From positions 1-11,793 of the forward strand of contig JAEVZQ010000360.1 of assembly GCA_023392135.1 (NCBI GenBank): a stretch of 11,793 bases of DNA, given 5' to 3'. Shown here in pieces: positions 1-7,201 of this stretch. The DNA is from Pseudomonadota bacterium. Lineage in GTDB: Bacteria > Pseudomonadota > Alphaproteobacteria > Rhizobiales > Hyphomicrobiaceae. Position 1 is the stretch's first letter. Each line of letters begins with the position of its first letter. The notes under the pieces are model-generated. The model had not been told where the DNA came from and did not search any database. It saw only the letters and a list, made by a program, of their open reading frames with translations. The translations under genes and the position numbers were made by a program.

Positions 1-798
1 GAAGGTCGGACCGCCCGAGTTGCCGCGGTTCACGGCTGCGTCGATTTGCATGAAATCATAGGGTCCCGAGCCGATATCACGCGAGAGCGCCGAGACGATG
101 CCCGCCGTCACGGTGCCGCCGAGGCCGAACGGGTTGCCGACGGCCAGCACCCAGTCACCAACGCGGGGAGGTGCAGACGCAAACTTCACGTATGGGAAGG
201 TCTTGCCATTTGCCGCCTTCATCTTGAGAAGGGCGAGGTCCGTCCTCGGATCGGTGCCGACGACGTCGGCCTCGTACTTCTCCTGCTCCTCGAAGGAAAC
301 GGTGACCTTGCTGGCGCCGTCCACTACGTGATTGTTCGTCACCACGTAGCCGTCAGGAGAGATGAGGAAGCCGGAGCCAGTTGCTTGCCGCGGATTGGGC
401 ATCGGACGCTGGCCCGGCTGGCCCGGCGACGGCATGCGGAACTCGCGCGGAAGATTCTTGAAGAAGTCGTACAGCGGGTGGTCTTTGGGCAGGTTCGGGA
501 TGCCGTCGGGCGTGCCGCCGTCGTCATTGCGCGCGACACGCGGTTCCGCTTCGGTGACATTGACCCAGACTACGGCCGGCTTCACCCGCTCGACGATGTC
601 GGCGAAGCAGAGCGGGGCCCTGCCGGGCATCGTGACGCCTGGGCCTTGCGCATTGACCTGCGCCTCTACAGGCAACGACGGTGAAACTGTCACCAGGGCA
701 AGGGCACTGACACCGGCGAGTGCCGCCACCAGCGGCCCCCTCGCACGACGTGGCAGGCGAATGCGCGTGGTGCCGACTTTGTCGTTCTCGATCGACAT
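1..798 (-). CDS. degP: Do/HtrA-family periplasmic serine protease (DegP-like), C-terminus cut off by the window edge
   Basis: This is the first 266 codons of a Do-type serine endopeptidase, a periplasmic protease/chaperone for misfolded envelope proteins. The reading frame is open to base 1, so the PDZ domains lie outside the window. A basic N-terminus (RRAR at 17-20) and a hydrophobic stretch at about 22-38 form the export signal. The trypsin-like fold follows with all three catalytic residues visible: His157 in TNNHVVDGA, Asp187 in DPRTDLALLK and Ser261 in RGNSGGP. A Pro/Gly/Gln-rich loop (about 123-138) precedes the protease core. The ATG start is supported by an AAAGGAG ribosome site (805-811) six bases upstream. 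A Cys at residue 64, just before the conserved FADIVERVKPAVV segment, is uncommon in my recollection of the family. The gene follows ccmH on the same strand after 131 bases and probably has its own promoter in addition to read-through. The family call is secure; the exact paralogue (DegP or DegQ type) is not. Confidence 0.95.
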   Translation of the reverse strand, partial: MSIENDKVGTTRIRLPRRARGPLVAALAGVSALALVTVSPSLPVEAQVNAQGPGVTMPGRAPLCFADIVERVKPAVVWVNVTEAEPRVARNDDGGTPDGIPNLPKDHPLYDFFKNLPREFRMPSPGQPGQRPMPNPRQATGSGFLISPDGYVVTNNHVVDGASKVTVSFEEQEKYEADVVGTDPRTDLALLKMKAANGKTFPYVKFASAPPRVGDWVLAVGNPFGLGGTVTAGIVSALSRDIGSGPYDFMQIDAAVNRGNSGGPTF

Positions 799-827
799 AC
801 GAGGCTCCTTTCTTTCCAAGTCACTGA

Positions 828-841
828 TCGGACTTGTCCGA
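828..841. promoter_or_regulatory. 14-bp perfect palindrome upstream of degP
   Basis: TCGGAC-TT-GTCCGA is a perfect inverted repeat with 6-base arms and a 2-base centre, 29 bases upstream of the degP start codon and upstream of its ribosome site. Its position suits an operator for a dimeric regulator, or a small hairpin in the leader. No convincing -10/-35 pair could be picked around it. The rest of the 799-929 gap shows no gene. Confidence 0.35.
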
Positions 842-929
842 AAATGTAGGTTGCCTCGCCTTACAACGGTGTTTCTGGCGGATTAAATCTTCGTAAGGTT
901 GGCCGCCTATCCCCGCACGCGAAAATGGG

Positions 930-1451
930 TCAGCGGTTGTCACCACCTGCTGAGCCTGCTTCGGAGCCTTCGGCGGTCAGTAGCGACCGCAGCTTCTCCT
1001 CTTCCTCGGTCGTCAGAGACCAGCCCGCTTCAGCAGGTCTGTTGCGGTTCGAGCCCGTCGCGTAGCGCACGAGAAGGACCCCCGCGCCAGCGAGAATGAT
1101 CAGCGGCGTCAGCCATAAGAGGAGCGTGTGCGCATTGAACGGCGGCTTGAGCAGGACGAACGTGCCATAGCGGTCGACCAGAAATTGCTTCACCTCCGCG
1201 TCGCTGTCACCGGCCGCAAGGCGCTCCCGCAGCAGGATACGAAGATCACGTGCCAAGGGCGCATTCGAGTCGTCGATCGACTGGTTCTGGCAAACCAGGC
1301 AACGTAGCTCAGCCGACAGCTCGCGGGCCCGAGCCTCGAGCGCCGGGTCGGGCAGCATCTCGTCGGGCTCCACCGCGAGCGAAGCGGCCGCTGCGAGAAA
1401 CAGAAACGGTATGATGAGGAGCCGCAGCAGGGCCCGGTACGGACGCGGCAT
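930..1451 (-). CDS. ccmH: Cytochrome c-type biogenesis protein CcmH (CycL)
   Basis: This 173-residue protein belongs to the CcmH/CycL/Ccl2 family, periplasmic thiol-redox partners that keep the CXXCH cysteines of apocytochromes c reduced and deliver them to CcmF for heme ligation. Residues 1-26 look like a signal peptide (hydrophobic LLRLLIIPFLFLAAAASLA). The hallmark LRCLVCQNQSIDDSNA follows at about 49-64, with the redox cysteines Cys51 and Cys54. A transmembrane segment lies at about 108-129 and the C-terminal tail is acidic and cytoplasmic. The frame is open far upstream, but the start was set at the ATG eight bases after the ccmF stop: it begins the signal peptide, and a GAGGTG ribosome site overlaps that stop. 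The length matches the short alphaproteobacterial form that lacks the C-terminal TPR domain; that job is done here by the separate ccmI. Likely co-translated with ccmF. Confidence 0.96.
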   Translation of the reverse strand: MPRPYRALLRLLIIPFLFLAAAASLAVEPDEMLPDPALEARARELSAELRCLVCQNQSIDDSNAPLARDLRILLRERLAAGDSDAEVKQFLVDRYGTFVLLKPPFNAHTLLLWLTPLIILAGAGVLLVRYATGSNRNRPAEAGWSLTTEEEEKLRSLLTAEGSEAGSAGGDNR

Positions 1452-1459
1452 GGCCCACC

Positions 1460-3448
1460 TCACTCTGCCGGAACGGCGCTGGCGCGCATGCGAGCCCGCT
1501 TTGGCGCACCAACCCGCAGGCGGCGATCCGACAGGGACAGCAGGCCGCCCAGGAACATCACCACGGCGCCGAGCCAGATGAAACGGACAAGCGGATTGAA
1601 ATAGAGCCGCACCGCATATCCACCCGGGGAGCCCACCTGCTGATCGCCCAGCACGGTATAGAGGTCCCCGCGCCACGAGACGTGGATGCCGGCTTCGCTC
1701 GTCGGCTGCGGTGGCGCGTCGTACATCCGCTTCGATGGTGCGAGGCTGGTCACGGCATTGCCTCCGCGCTCCACCTCGAAGAAGCCGACTTCCTCGCGAT
1801 AGTTCGGCCCGCGCTGCGGCGCTGCACCCTTGAATGTGAGTGTGTAGCCCGCAATTTCCACGCGATCTCCCGGTTTCATCACCAGGATACGTTCGCTCTG
1901 GTAGGCGCTGGTGGCGATGATACCGACCACCATCATGCCGACTCCGAAGTGCGCAACGGACATCCCGAAGCCGGCGCGCGGCAGGCCGGTGAGACGCCGC
2001 CAGCTTTCCGCCATCGACACCTGCCCCAGCTTGATGCGCGACGCGCATTCGCTCAGTGCACCCGCCATCACCCACACGCCGAGAGCGATGCCCAATGGCG
2101 CCAGCCATGGGCCACGATAGGCCACGGCATAAGCCGCGATAATCGCGAGCAAAGTCACTGCTGCCGCCGCCCATAGCCGCTGGGCGGCCGCGGCAAGATC
2201 GCCCCGCTTCCATGCCAGATAAGGTCCGAACGGCAGTGCCACGAGCAAGGGCAGCATCAGCGGCCCGAAGGTCGCGTCAAAAAAGGGTGCCCCAACGGAG
2301 ATTTTGTCACCGGTGAACGATTCGAGCGCGAGGGGATAGAGCGTGCCGACCAGTACGGTGGCGCAGGCCGTCGTCAGCAGCAGGTTGTTGAGCACCAGGC
2401 TTCCCTCGCGGCTGATCGGCGCGAACAGGCCGCCTTGCCGGAGCTCTCCCACGCGCAGGGCGAACAGCGCGAGCGCCCCGCCGACGAACACAATGAGGAT
2501 TCCCAAGATGAACACGCCCCGCGCCGGATCGACGGCGAACGCGTGCACCGAGGACAGCACGCCCGAACGCACGAGAAACGCGCCCATCAGGCTCAGCGAG
2601 AAGGTCAGGATGGCCAGTAGGATCGTCCAGACCTTGAGCGCCTCGCGCTTCTCCATGACAACGGCCGAATGCAGCAGCGCGGTGCCCGCGAGCCACGGCA
2701 TGAAGGAGGCGTTCTCGACCGGATCCCAGAACCACCAGCCGCCCCAGCCGAGCTCATAGTAGGCCCACCATGACCCCATGGAGATGCCGAGCGTCAGCAT
2801 CATCCAGGCGGCGAGCGTCCATGGCCGCACCCAGCGCGCCCAGGCGGCATCGATCCGGCCCTCGATCAGGGCGGCGATGGCAAAGGCGAATGCGATGGAG
2901 AAGCCGACGTAGCCCGCATAAAGAAATGGCGGATGGAAGGCGAGTGCGGGGTCTTGCAGGATCGGATTGAGGCCGAGCCCCTCCACGGGCGCCGGGACGA
3001 GGCGCTTGAACGGGTTCGAGGTCAGCACGATGAACAGTATGAAAGTGGCGGAGATCGCGCCATGCACCCCGAGCACGTTGGCTCTCAGGGTCTGCGGAAG
3101 TCTGCCACCAAATCCCGCAACCGCGGCGCCGAACATGGCGAGCGTCAGCACCCACAGCAGCATCGAGCCTTCGTGGTTCCCCCAGACGCCTGAGATCCGG
3201 TAGATCAGCGGCTTGGCGGAATGCGAGTTGAGGTAGACGTTCTCGACCGAAAAGTCGGACCACACGTAAGCATACGTCAGGCTCAGAAAGGCAGCGGCCA
3301 CCAGCAGAAACTGGGTTACGACCGCAGGCGACCCGACAGCCATCAGGCGTTCGTTCCGAATGTGGGCGCCCCAAAGCGGTATCGTGGCCTGAACGAGGGC
3401 GACAGCCAGCGCCAGAACGAGTGCGAAATGTCCGATCTCGACGATCAA
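1460..3448 (-). CDS. ccmF: Heme lyase subunit CcmF (CycK), TTG start
   Basis: CcmF is the large inner-membrane heme lyase that takes heme from holo-CcmE and attaches it to apocytochrome c. At 662 residues it is of normal length, with about 15 hydrophobic segments. The periplasmic heme-handling WWD motif is clear at 235-246 (WGGWWFWDPVEN). Four His match the heme-ligand positions known from E. coli CcmF: H172 (AFHPPFLY), H260, H302 (SSVHAFA) and H500 (VAHFGVG). A periplasmic domain (about 515-615) and a final membrane helix (about 622-640) follow. The start codon is TTG. The in-frame ccmE stop lies only five codons upstream with no other start codon between, and the protein then begins MIVEIGHFALVLAL, as family members do. 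The nearest ribosome-site-like GAGGA overlaps the ccmE stop, so translation is probably coupled to ccmE. Confidence 0.97.
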   Translation of the reverse strand: MIVEIGHFALVLALAVALVQATIPLWGAHIRNERLMAVGSPAVVTQFLLVAAAFLSLTYAYVWSDFSVENVYLNSHSAKPLIYRISGVWGNHEGSMLLWVLTLAMFGAAVAGFGGRLPQTLRANVLGVHGAISATFILFIVLTSNPFKRLVPAPVEGLGLNPILQDPALAFHPPFLYAGYVGFSIAFAFAIAALIEGRIDAAWARWVRPWTLAAWMMLTLGISMGSWWAYYELGWGGWWFWDPVENASFMPWLAGTALLHSAVVMEKREALKVWTILLAILTFSLSLMGAFLVRSGVLSSVHAFAVDPARGVFILGILIVFVGGALALFALRVGELRQGGLFAPISREGSLVLNNLLLTTACATVLVGTLYPLALESFTGDKISVGAPFFDATFGPLMLPLLVALPFGPYLAWKRGDLAAAAQRLWAAAAVTLLAIIAAYAVAYRGPWLAPLGIALGVWVMAGALSECASRIKLGQVSMAESWRRLTGLPRAGFGMSVAHFGVGMMVVGIIATSAYQSERILVMKPGDRVEIAGYTLTFKGAAPQRGPNYREEVGFFEVERGGNAVTSLAPSKRMYDAPPQPTSEAGIHVSWRGDLYTVLGDQQVGSPGGYAVRLYFNPLVRFIWLGAVVMFLGGLLSLSDRRLRVGAPKRARMRASAVPAE

Positions 3449-3463
3449 TGGTCCGGTCCGTCC

Positions 3464-3922
3464 TCAGTTTGTGGCCGGCTGTTGCTTGCCCATGTGCTCC
3501 CAGACGCCCTTGTCTTTCAGAGCACCTGCCACCTCGGGCGGCATATAGTTCTCATCGTGCTTGGCAAGCACGGTATCGGCAAGGAACTTCCCGCTGGGAT
3601 CGAGCCGGCCTTCGGTCACTACGCCTTGCCCTTCACGGAATAAATCCGGAAGGACGCCATGGTAGACGACGCTGATCGTTTTGACAGTGTCGGTGACACC
3701 GAACTCGACCGCCGCGCCCTCGCCACGGCGCACCGAACCTTCTGCAACGAGACCGCCCAGCCTGAACCGCTGCCCGGCCTCGATGCCCTTTTCGGTAATT
3801 TCGCTCGGCGTGTGGAAGAAGACGATCGAGTCGCGCAAGGCGAAAAGTACGAGGATGCTCGCAAGCCCGAGTAGTCCCACGCAGGCAAGGATCAGGACGG
3901 CGCGTCTTTGCTTCCGCGTCAT
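3464..3922 (-). CDS. ccmE: Heme chaperone CcmE (CycJ)
   Basis: CcmE covalently binds heme in the periplasm and carries it from the CcmABCD export complex to CcmF. The 152-residue protein has a short basic cytoplasmic N-terminus (MTRKQRR), one signal-anchor helix (about 8-28) and a beta-barrel OB-fold domain. The heme-binding motif is intact: His122 in [13 protein letters not shown], with Tyr126 four residues later (HxxxY). The C-terminal tail ([14 protein letters not shown]) is flexible, as in relatives. The ATG start lies 18 bases after the ccmI stop, with GGAGCGAG as the possible ribosome site. It sits between ccmI and ccmF on the same strand, as in the rhizobial cycHJKL operon. Its stop codon is in the same frame as the ccmF TTG start. 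Confidence 0.97.
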   Translation of the reverse strand: MTRKQRRAVLILACVGLLGLASILVLFALRDSIVFFHTPSEITEKGIEAGQRFRLGGLVAEGSVRRGEGAAVEFGVTDTVKTISVVYHGVLPDLFREGQGVVTEGRLDPSGKFLADTVLAKHDENYMPPEVAGALKDKGVWEHMGKQQPATN

Positions 3923-3940
3923 TGACGTCTCACTCGCTCC

Positions 3941-5095
3941 TCACGAGTCCAGGCCCAGCTTGCGCGCCAGATCATCAAGCGCGGCAAGCGATGTCTCATC
4001 CCCAGCAAAAGCCTTGCGCGCTTTAACCAACGCGTCGTTGGCCTTGTCCTTCTGTCCGAGCACGGCATAGGCGCGCAGGAGACGCTGCCAGCCGGCCAGA
4101 TCCTGGCTTTCGGTTTCGAGGCGCTGGGCGAGCCCATCCACCATCTGCTGAATCATTGCGGCCCGCTCCTCGGGCGCGAGCTTTCCAGCCGCTGAAACAT
4201 CCTGCTCGCTCGGACCACGCTCGCCGACAGACGGACTATCGCCTGTGCGCTTCTGCGTCAGCATGGCGATGCGCTGCTCGATGGGCGCTCGCCAGTCTGC
4301 ATCCGCTGGGGCGTCCGCGACCAGCTTGCGATAATCCTCGAGCGCAGCGTCGATATCGCCATCCTGCTCTTTGGCGAGCGCGAGCCAGAACCGGGGCTCC
4401 GGCCGCGACGGCTCCAGCTCCGAAAGCCGTTGAAAGGCCCGCCGCGCATTCTCCGTTACGATGCCGTTCTTGGAGAAGACCTGCGCCTCACCCAAGCCAG
4501 CGAGCCGGCTTGGCGACTCACCCAGAAGCCGGATGGCGTTCTGATAGGCCTGCGCGGCGTCGTCGAACCGGCCCTGCCGAAAATAAACGGGAGCGATCAC
4601 ATCCCACCCCTGCCCGTCTTCCGGCTGTGCTCTCAGCCGCTCCTCGACCCTGGCTACGAGCGTTTCGATCGTCGCCTTGTCCGCCGAAGCAGCAACGCGC
4701 TCGGCATGAGGCCGCCCCGGCAGACCCGGCGACCCATAGGCTAGATAGAGGGCCAGTGATATCGCCGGCACCAGGATGGTCGCCGCGACGAAGGCCATTC
4801 TCGCGGCTGTCAGTCCTCGCGCTCGGGATCTCCCCTCGGCCGCCTCCTCGCCGGATTGCGCCCTGGCCAGCAGCCTGCGCGATATTTCGACACGCGCCGC
4901 TTCCGCCTCGGCATCCGACAGCAGACCACGTGCGCGATCGGCCTCCACCTCACTCAGCTGATCGCGGTATACAGCTAGGTCGGACGCCCTATAGCGGTCA
5001 ACCGCCGAAGGTCCGGCGGCAGGCGCGGACAGCGGCCGCGTCACGAAATAGAGCACCGCGGCCGTCAAAACAGCGCAGAGCACCCAAAAAAGCAT
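3941..5095 (-). CDS. ccmI: Cytochrome c biogenesis protein CcmI (CycH), apocytochrome chaperone
   Basis: CcmI captures apocytochrome c and presents it to the CcmF-CcmH heme lyase. The 384-residue protein has the family's two-helix plan: membrane helix 1 at about 2-19, then a cytoplasmic loop with the CcmI signature (YRDQLSEVEADRARGLLS at 43-60, followed by an E/A-rich helix), and membrane helix 2 at about 100-120. A short GSPGLPGRPHAER linker leads into a large periplasmic domain of TPR-like helical repeats (about 144-265 and again 310-384), the part known to bind the C-terminal helix of apocytochromes. It is the first gene of the ccmI-E-F-H operon. No strong ribosome site is visible upstream of the ATG (only TAGGA about 18 bases away), but the hydrophobic N-terminus supports this start. 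A candidate promoter lies just upstream. Confidence 0.95.
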   Translation of the reverse strand: MLFWVLCAVLTAAVLYFVTRPLSAPAAGPSAVDRYRASDLAVYRDQLSEVEADRARGLLSDAEAEAARVEISRRLLARAQSGEEAAEGRSRARGLTAARMAFVAATILVPAISLALYLAYGSPGLPGRPHAERVAASADKATIETLVARVEERLRAQPEDGQGWDVIAPVYFRQGRFDDAAQAYQNAIRLLGESPSRLAGLGEAQVFSKNGIVTENARRAFQRLSELEPSRPEPRFWLALAKEQDGDIDAALEDYRKLVADAPADADWRAPIEQRIAMLTQKRTGDSPSVGERGPSEQDVSAAGKLAPEERAAMIQQMVDGLAQRLETESQDLAGWQRLLRAYAVLGQKDKANDALVKARKAFAGDETSLAALDDLARKLGLDS

Positions 5096-5125
5096 CAGCG
5101 CGCCCAGGTTTTTTCCTACGAGAGG

Positions 5126-5154
5126 GGAATAGGCCCCTACCCCAGGGCTGGCAA
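5126..5154 (-). promoter_or_regulatory. Candidate sigma-70-type promoter for the ccmIEFH operon
   Basis: Reading the minus strand, TTGCCA (5154-5149) and TATTCC (5131-5126) are separated by 17 bases. The -35 box differs from consensus at one position and the -10 box is weak. Transcription would start near 5119, giving a leader of about 24 bases before the ccmI ATG. The pattern is suggestive only. Confidence 0.35.
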
Positions 5155-5202
5155 GGGCTGCGCGGCTGTCCCAATGTCGCGGAGCAGCATTGGACGCTGC
5201 CG

Positions 5203-5223
5203 AGGCCGGGTTTATGCCGGCCT
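5203..5223 (-). terminator. Stem-loop just downstream of the lipoprotein gene
   Basis: AGGCCGG and CCGGCCT form a perfect 7-bp GC-rich stem around a 7-base loop, starting 11 bases beyond the lipoprotein stop codon on the minus strand. No T-tract follows, so if it ends transcription it does so weakly or with Rho. It also separates that gene from the ccm operon downstream. Confidence 0.4.
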
Positions 5224-5234
5224 AGGCGCCGAGC

Positions 5235-5705
5235 TCAACCGACGTTCTGCCAGGTTCCGTCGGAATTGCGGCAAGCTGTCCCCCGCATCGTCTCCGGCCG
5301 GCCGTCGATGTAGATCGTGTGAGAATAATCCCGGCAGTCGGCAGTGCCGCGGCGATAGCGCTTGCCCGGGACGACCTCACCATAGCGGCCGCTCTCGGGG
5401 TTCCGCCAGCGCCTGCGCTCACCTGAAGGCCCGCTCTCCAGCGCCTCGAACTCCGCCTCCTGGGCGAGCATCTGGTCCTGCCGGTCAAGGGAACGCCCGA
5501 TCTCGCTGCCGACGATGCCGCCGACCACAGCACCGGCAACCGTCGCCAGCACGCGGCCCGAGCCTTTACCGACCTGATTACCGAGAATGCCGCCCGCAAT
5601 GGCGCCAACAGCCAGGCCCGTATCGGCCTTCGTCGGACCATCCGGTCCGCAGCCCATCAGAAGAGCTGGCCCAAGCAGAGCTGCAGCGGCCGCTTTGAAC
5701 CTCAT
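5235..5705 (-). CDS. Glycine-zipper outer-membrane lipoprotein, 17-kDa surface antigen type
   Basis: This 156-residue predicted lipoprotein starts with a signal peptide ending in the lipobox LLMGC, with Cys19 as the lipidation site. Residues 29-71 form a glycine zipper (GLAVGAIAGGILG and VAGAVVGGIVGSEIG), two membrane-like helices with GxxxG spacing as in the Rickettsia 17-kDa antigen and related envelope proteins. The C-terminal half (about 98-156) has the small surface-antigen domain with a typical pattern: RWRNPESGRYGEVVP, CRDY, and GTACRNSDGTWQNVG. Its two Cys (124 and 145) could form a disulfide. Such proteins are usually anchored in the outer membrane, with structural roles that are poorly defined. 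The ribosome site is weak (GGGGGCG). It is a stand-alone gene, separated from ccmI and from the dehydrogenase by gaps of about 140-150 bases. The family is fairly sure; the function is unknown. Confidence 0.85.
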   Translation of the reverse strand: MRFKAAAAALLGPALLMGCGPDGPTKADTGLAVGAIAGGILGNQVGKGSGRVLATVAGAVVGGIVGSEIGRSLDRQDQMLAQEAEFEALESGPSGERRRWRNPESGRYGEVVPGKRYRRGTADCRDYSHTIYIDGRPETMRGTACRNSDGTWQNVG

Positions 5706-5794
5706 GTAGCGCCCCCGTCGCCGTCGTTCTGAATTGTGAGCCGTCCGTTGTCGGCTGGTCGGCAGTTACGTGACCGATTCCGGCGAAAGTGCGA

Positions 5795-5810
5795 CTGCAC
5801 CGAGGTGCAG
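5795..5810 (-). terminator. Small hairpin downstream of the isovaleryl-CoA dehydrogenase gene
   Basis: CTGCAC-CGAG-GTGCAG is a perfect 6-bp stem with a 4-base loop, about 50 bases beyond the ivd stop codon on the minus strand and 90 bases before the lipoprotein start. There is no run of T after it. It may be a transcription end or an RNA 3' stability element. Nothing else was recognised in the 5706-5858 gap. Confidence 0.3.
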
Positions 5811-5858
5811 CAGCAATCTTCGAGCAGACCGTTGCCGTCCAGTCACGCGTTGCCGATC

Positions 5859-7031
5859 TCACGCTGTCTTGTCGAACAGCTCCCGCCCGATGAGCATCCG
5901 GCGGATTTCGCTCGTCCCGGCGCCGATCTCGTAGAGCTTGGCATCGCGCAGCAGCCGCCCCGTCGGGTAATCGTTGATGTAGCCATTGCCGCCGAGGAGC
6001 TGGATGGCATCGAGCGCGACCTGGGTGGCCTTTTCGGCGGCCAGCAGGATTGCGCCCGCCGCGTCCTCGCGGGTGGTCGCTCCGCGGTCGCAGGCCTTCG
6101 CCACGGCGTACACGTACGCCCGGCAGGAGTTCATGGTGACATACATGTCGGCGACCTTGCCCTGTACGAGCTGGAACGTGCCGATCGGTGCACCGAATTG
6201 CTTGCGCTCGTGCACGTAGGGGACCACCACGTCCATGCAGGCCTGCATGATCCCGAGCGGCCCGGCAGCCAGCACGGCGCGCTCGTAGTCGAGCCCGCTC
6301 ATCAGCACGTTGACGCCCTTGCCGACCGTGCCGAGCACGTTCTCCTCCGGCACCTCGCAATCCTCGAACACGAGCTCGCCGGTGTTCGAGCCGCGCATCC
6401 CCAGCTTGTCGAGCTTCTGGGCGACGCGGAAGCCTTTGAAGCCCTTCTCCACGATGAAGGCCGTGATGCCGCGCGCCCCGGCCTTGGGGTCGGTCTTGGC
6501 GTAGACGATGATGACGTCGCCGCCCGGACCATTGGTGATCCCAATCTTGGTGCCGTTCAGAATGTAGCGGTCGCCCTTTTTCTCGGCCCGAAGCTTCATC
6601 GAGACGACGTCCGAGCCCGCCCCCGGCTCTGACATGGCCAGCCCGCCCACATGCTCGCCCGAGATCAGCCTGGGCAGATAGCGCCGCTTCTGCTCCGGAG
6701 TGCCATTGCGGCGGAGCTGGTTCACGCACAGGTTCGAGTGCGCGCCATAGGACAGACCCACGGCAGCCGACCCGCGGCTCACTTCCTCCATCGCTACGAC
6801 ATGCTCGAGATAGCCGAGCCCCACCCCGCCGAACTCCTCCTCGACAGTGATACCGTGGAACCCGAGCGCCCCCATCTTCGGCCAGAGATGGCGCGGGAAC
6901 TCGTCGGTGCGGTCGATCTCGGCCGCAATCGGCGCGATCTCGTCAGACGCGAACGTGCACACCGTCTCGCGGAGCTGGTCAGCGGTATCGCCGAGGTCGA
7001 AGTTGAAGGACGGCAGGGCATTGGGGATCAT
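5859..7031 (-). CDS. ivd: Isovaleryl-CoA dehydrogenase
   Basis: This FAD-dependent acyl-CoA dehydrogenase oxidises isovaleryl-CoA to 3-methylcrotonyl-CoA in leucine breakdown, passing electrons to ETF. The 390 residues cover the full family length. IVD rather than another acyl-CoA dehydrogenase is indicated by: [16 protein letters not shown] (95-110); the catalytic base Glu250 in [15 protein letters not shown], the IVD-specific location; and [12 protein letters not shown] (367-378), with Ala371 where MCAD-type enzymes carry their catalytic Glu. Family signatures [10 protein letters not shown] (133-142) and [22 protein letters not shown] are present. Oddly, the conserved Trp of the WITNG segment is Gly164 (IGITNG); Thr166 is kept. 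The ATG has GGAG six bases upstream, and a palindrome lies about 35 bases upstream. The usual leucine-pathway partners (methylcrotonyl-CoA carboxylase, hydratase, lyase) are not adjacent. Confidence 0.93.
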   Translation of the reverse strand: MIPNALPSFNFDLGDTADQLRETVCTFASDEIAPIAAEIDRTDEFPRHLWPKMGALGFHGITVEEEFGGVGLGYLEHVVAMEEVSRGSAAVGLSYGAHSNLCVNQLRRNGTPEQKRRYLPRLISGEHVGGLAMSEPGAGSDVVSMKLRAEKKGDRYILNGTKIGITNGPGGDVIIVYAKTDPKAGARGITAFIVEKGFKGFRVAQKLDKLGMRGSNTGELVFEDCEVPEENVLGTVGKGVNVLMSGLDYERAVLAAGPLGIMQACMDVVVPYVHERKQFGAPIGTFQLVQGKVADMYVTMNSCRAYVYAVAKACDRGATTREDAAGAILLAAEKATQVALDAIQLLGGNGYINDYPTGRLLRDAKLYEIGAGTSEIRRMLIGRELFDKTA

Positions 7032-7066
7032 GGCGACTCCGGGCGATTTGCCGTGGTCAGGTTCAA

Positions 7067-7077
7067 ACAGAATCTGT
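7067..7077. promoter_or_regulatory. Palindrome upstream of ivd
   Basis: ACAGA-A-TCTGT is a perfect 11-base inverted repeat with a single central base, 35 bases upstream of the ivd start in the divergent gap. The position suits an operator for a dimeric regulator, such as the local regulators that often control branched-chain amino acid catabolism. Assignment to any regulator family is not possible from the sequence. Confidence 0.3.
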
Positions 7078-7147
7078 CGAATCGGGCCCCGGTCGCCCCG
7101 TTCCCGTCATGCCCGCCTCCGGTTCGGGATTGGGAGCCATTGCCCAA

Positions 7148-7171
7148 CTCGACTATCGAGCAGACTATAGA
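7148..7171 (+). promoter_or_regulatory. Candidate operator/promoter of the membrane methyltransferase gene
   Basis: A palindrome CTCGA-CTA-TCGAG (7148-7160) overlaps two near-identical direct repeats, GACTATCGA (7151-7159) and GACTATAGA (7163-7171), offset by 12 bases. The second repeat contains TATAGA (7166-7171), a fair -10 box; TTGCCC (7140-7145) could be a -35 box but at a long 20-base spacing. The cluster sits 30-54 bases before the chosen ATG at 7202. Confidence 0.3.
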
Positions 7172-7201
7172 ATGTCAGCCGAACCTTGTCAGGGAGCCCA
7201 G

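Noticed and set aside
859..898. CCTTAC ... GTAAGG inverted repeat in the ccmH-degP gap
   Set aside because: Arms of only six bases with a 28-base loop are too weak to call.
1452..2213. Upstream extension of the ccmH frame into ccmF
   Set aside because: It overlaps the conserved ccmF C-terminus, and a signal peptide with ribosome site begins at 1451.
4156..5313. Plus-strand open frame of 385 codons opposite ccmI
   Set aside because: The translation is rich in Arg, Pro and Ala with no domain pattern. ccmI on the other strand is a clear family match.
5578..6729. Minus-strand frame of 383 codons overlapping ivd in another frame
   Set aside because: Arg/Gly-rich low-complexity translation. The IVD frame carries all family motifs.
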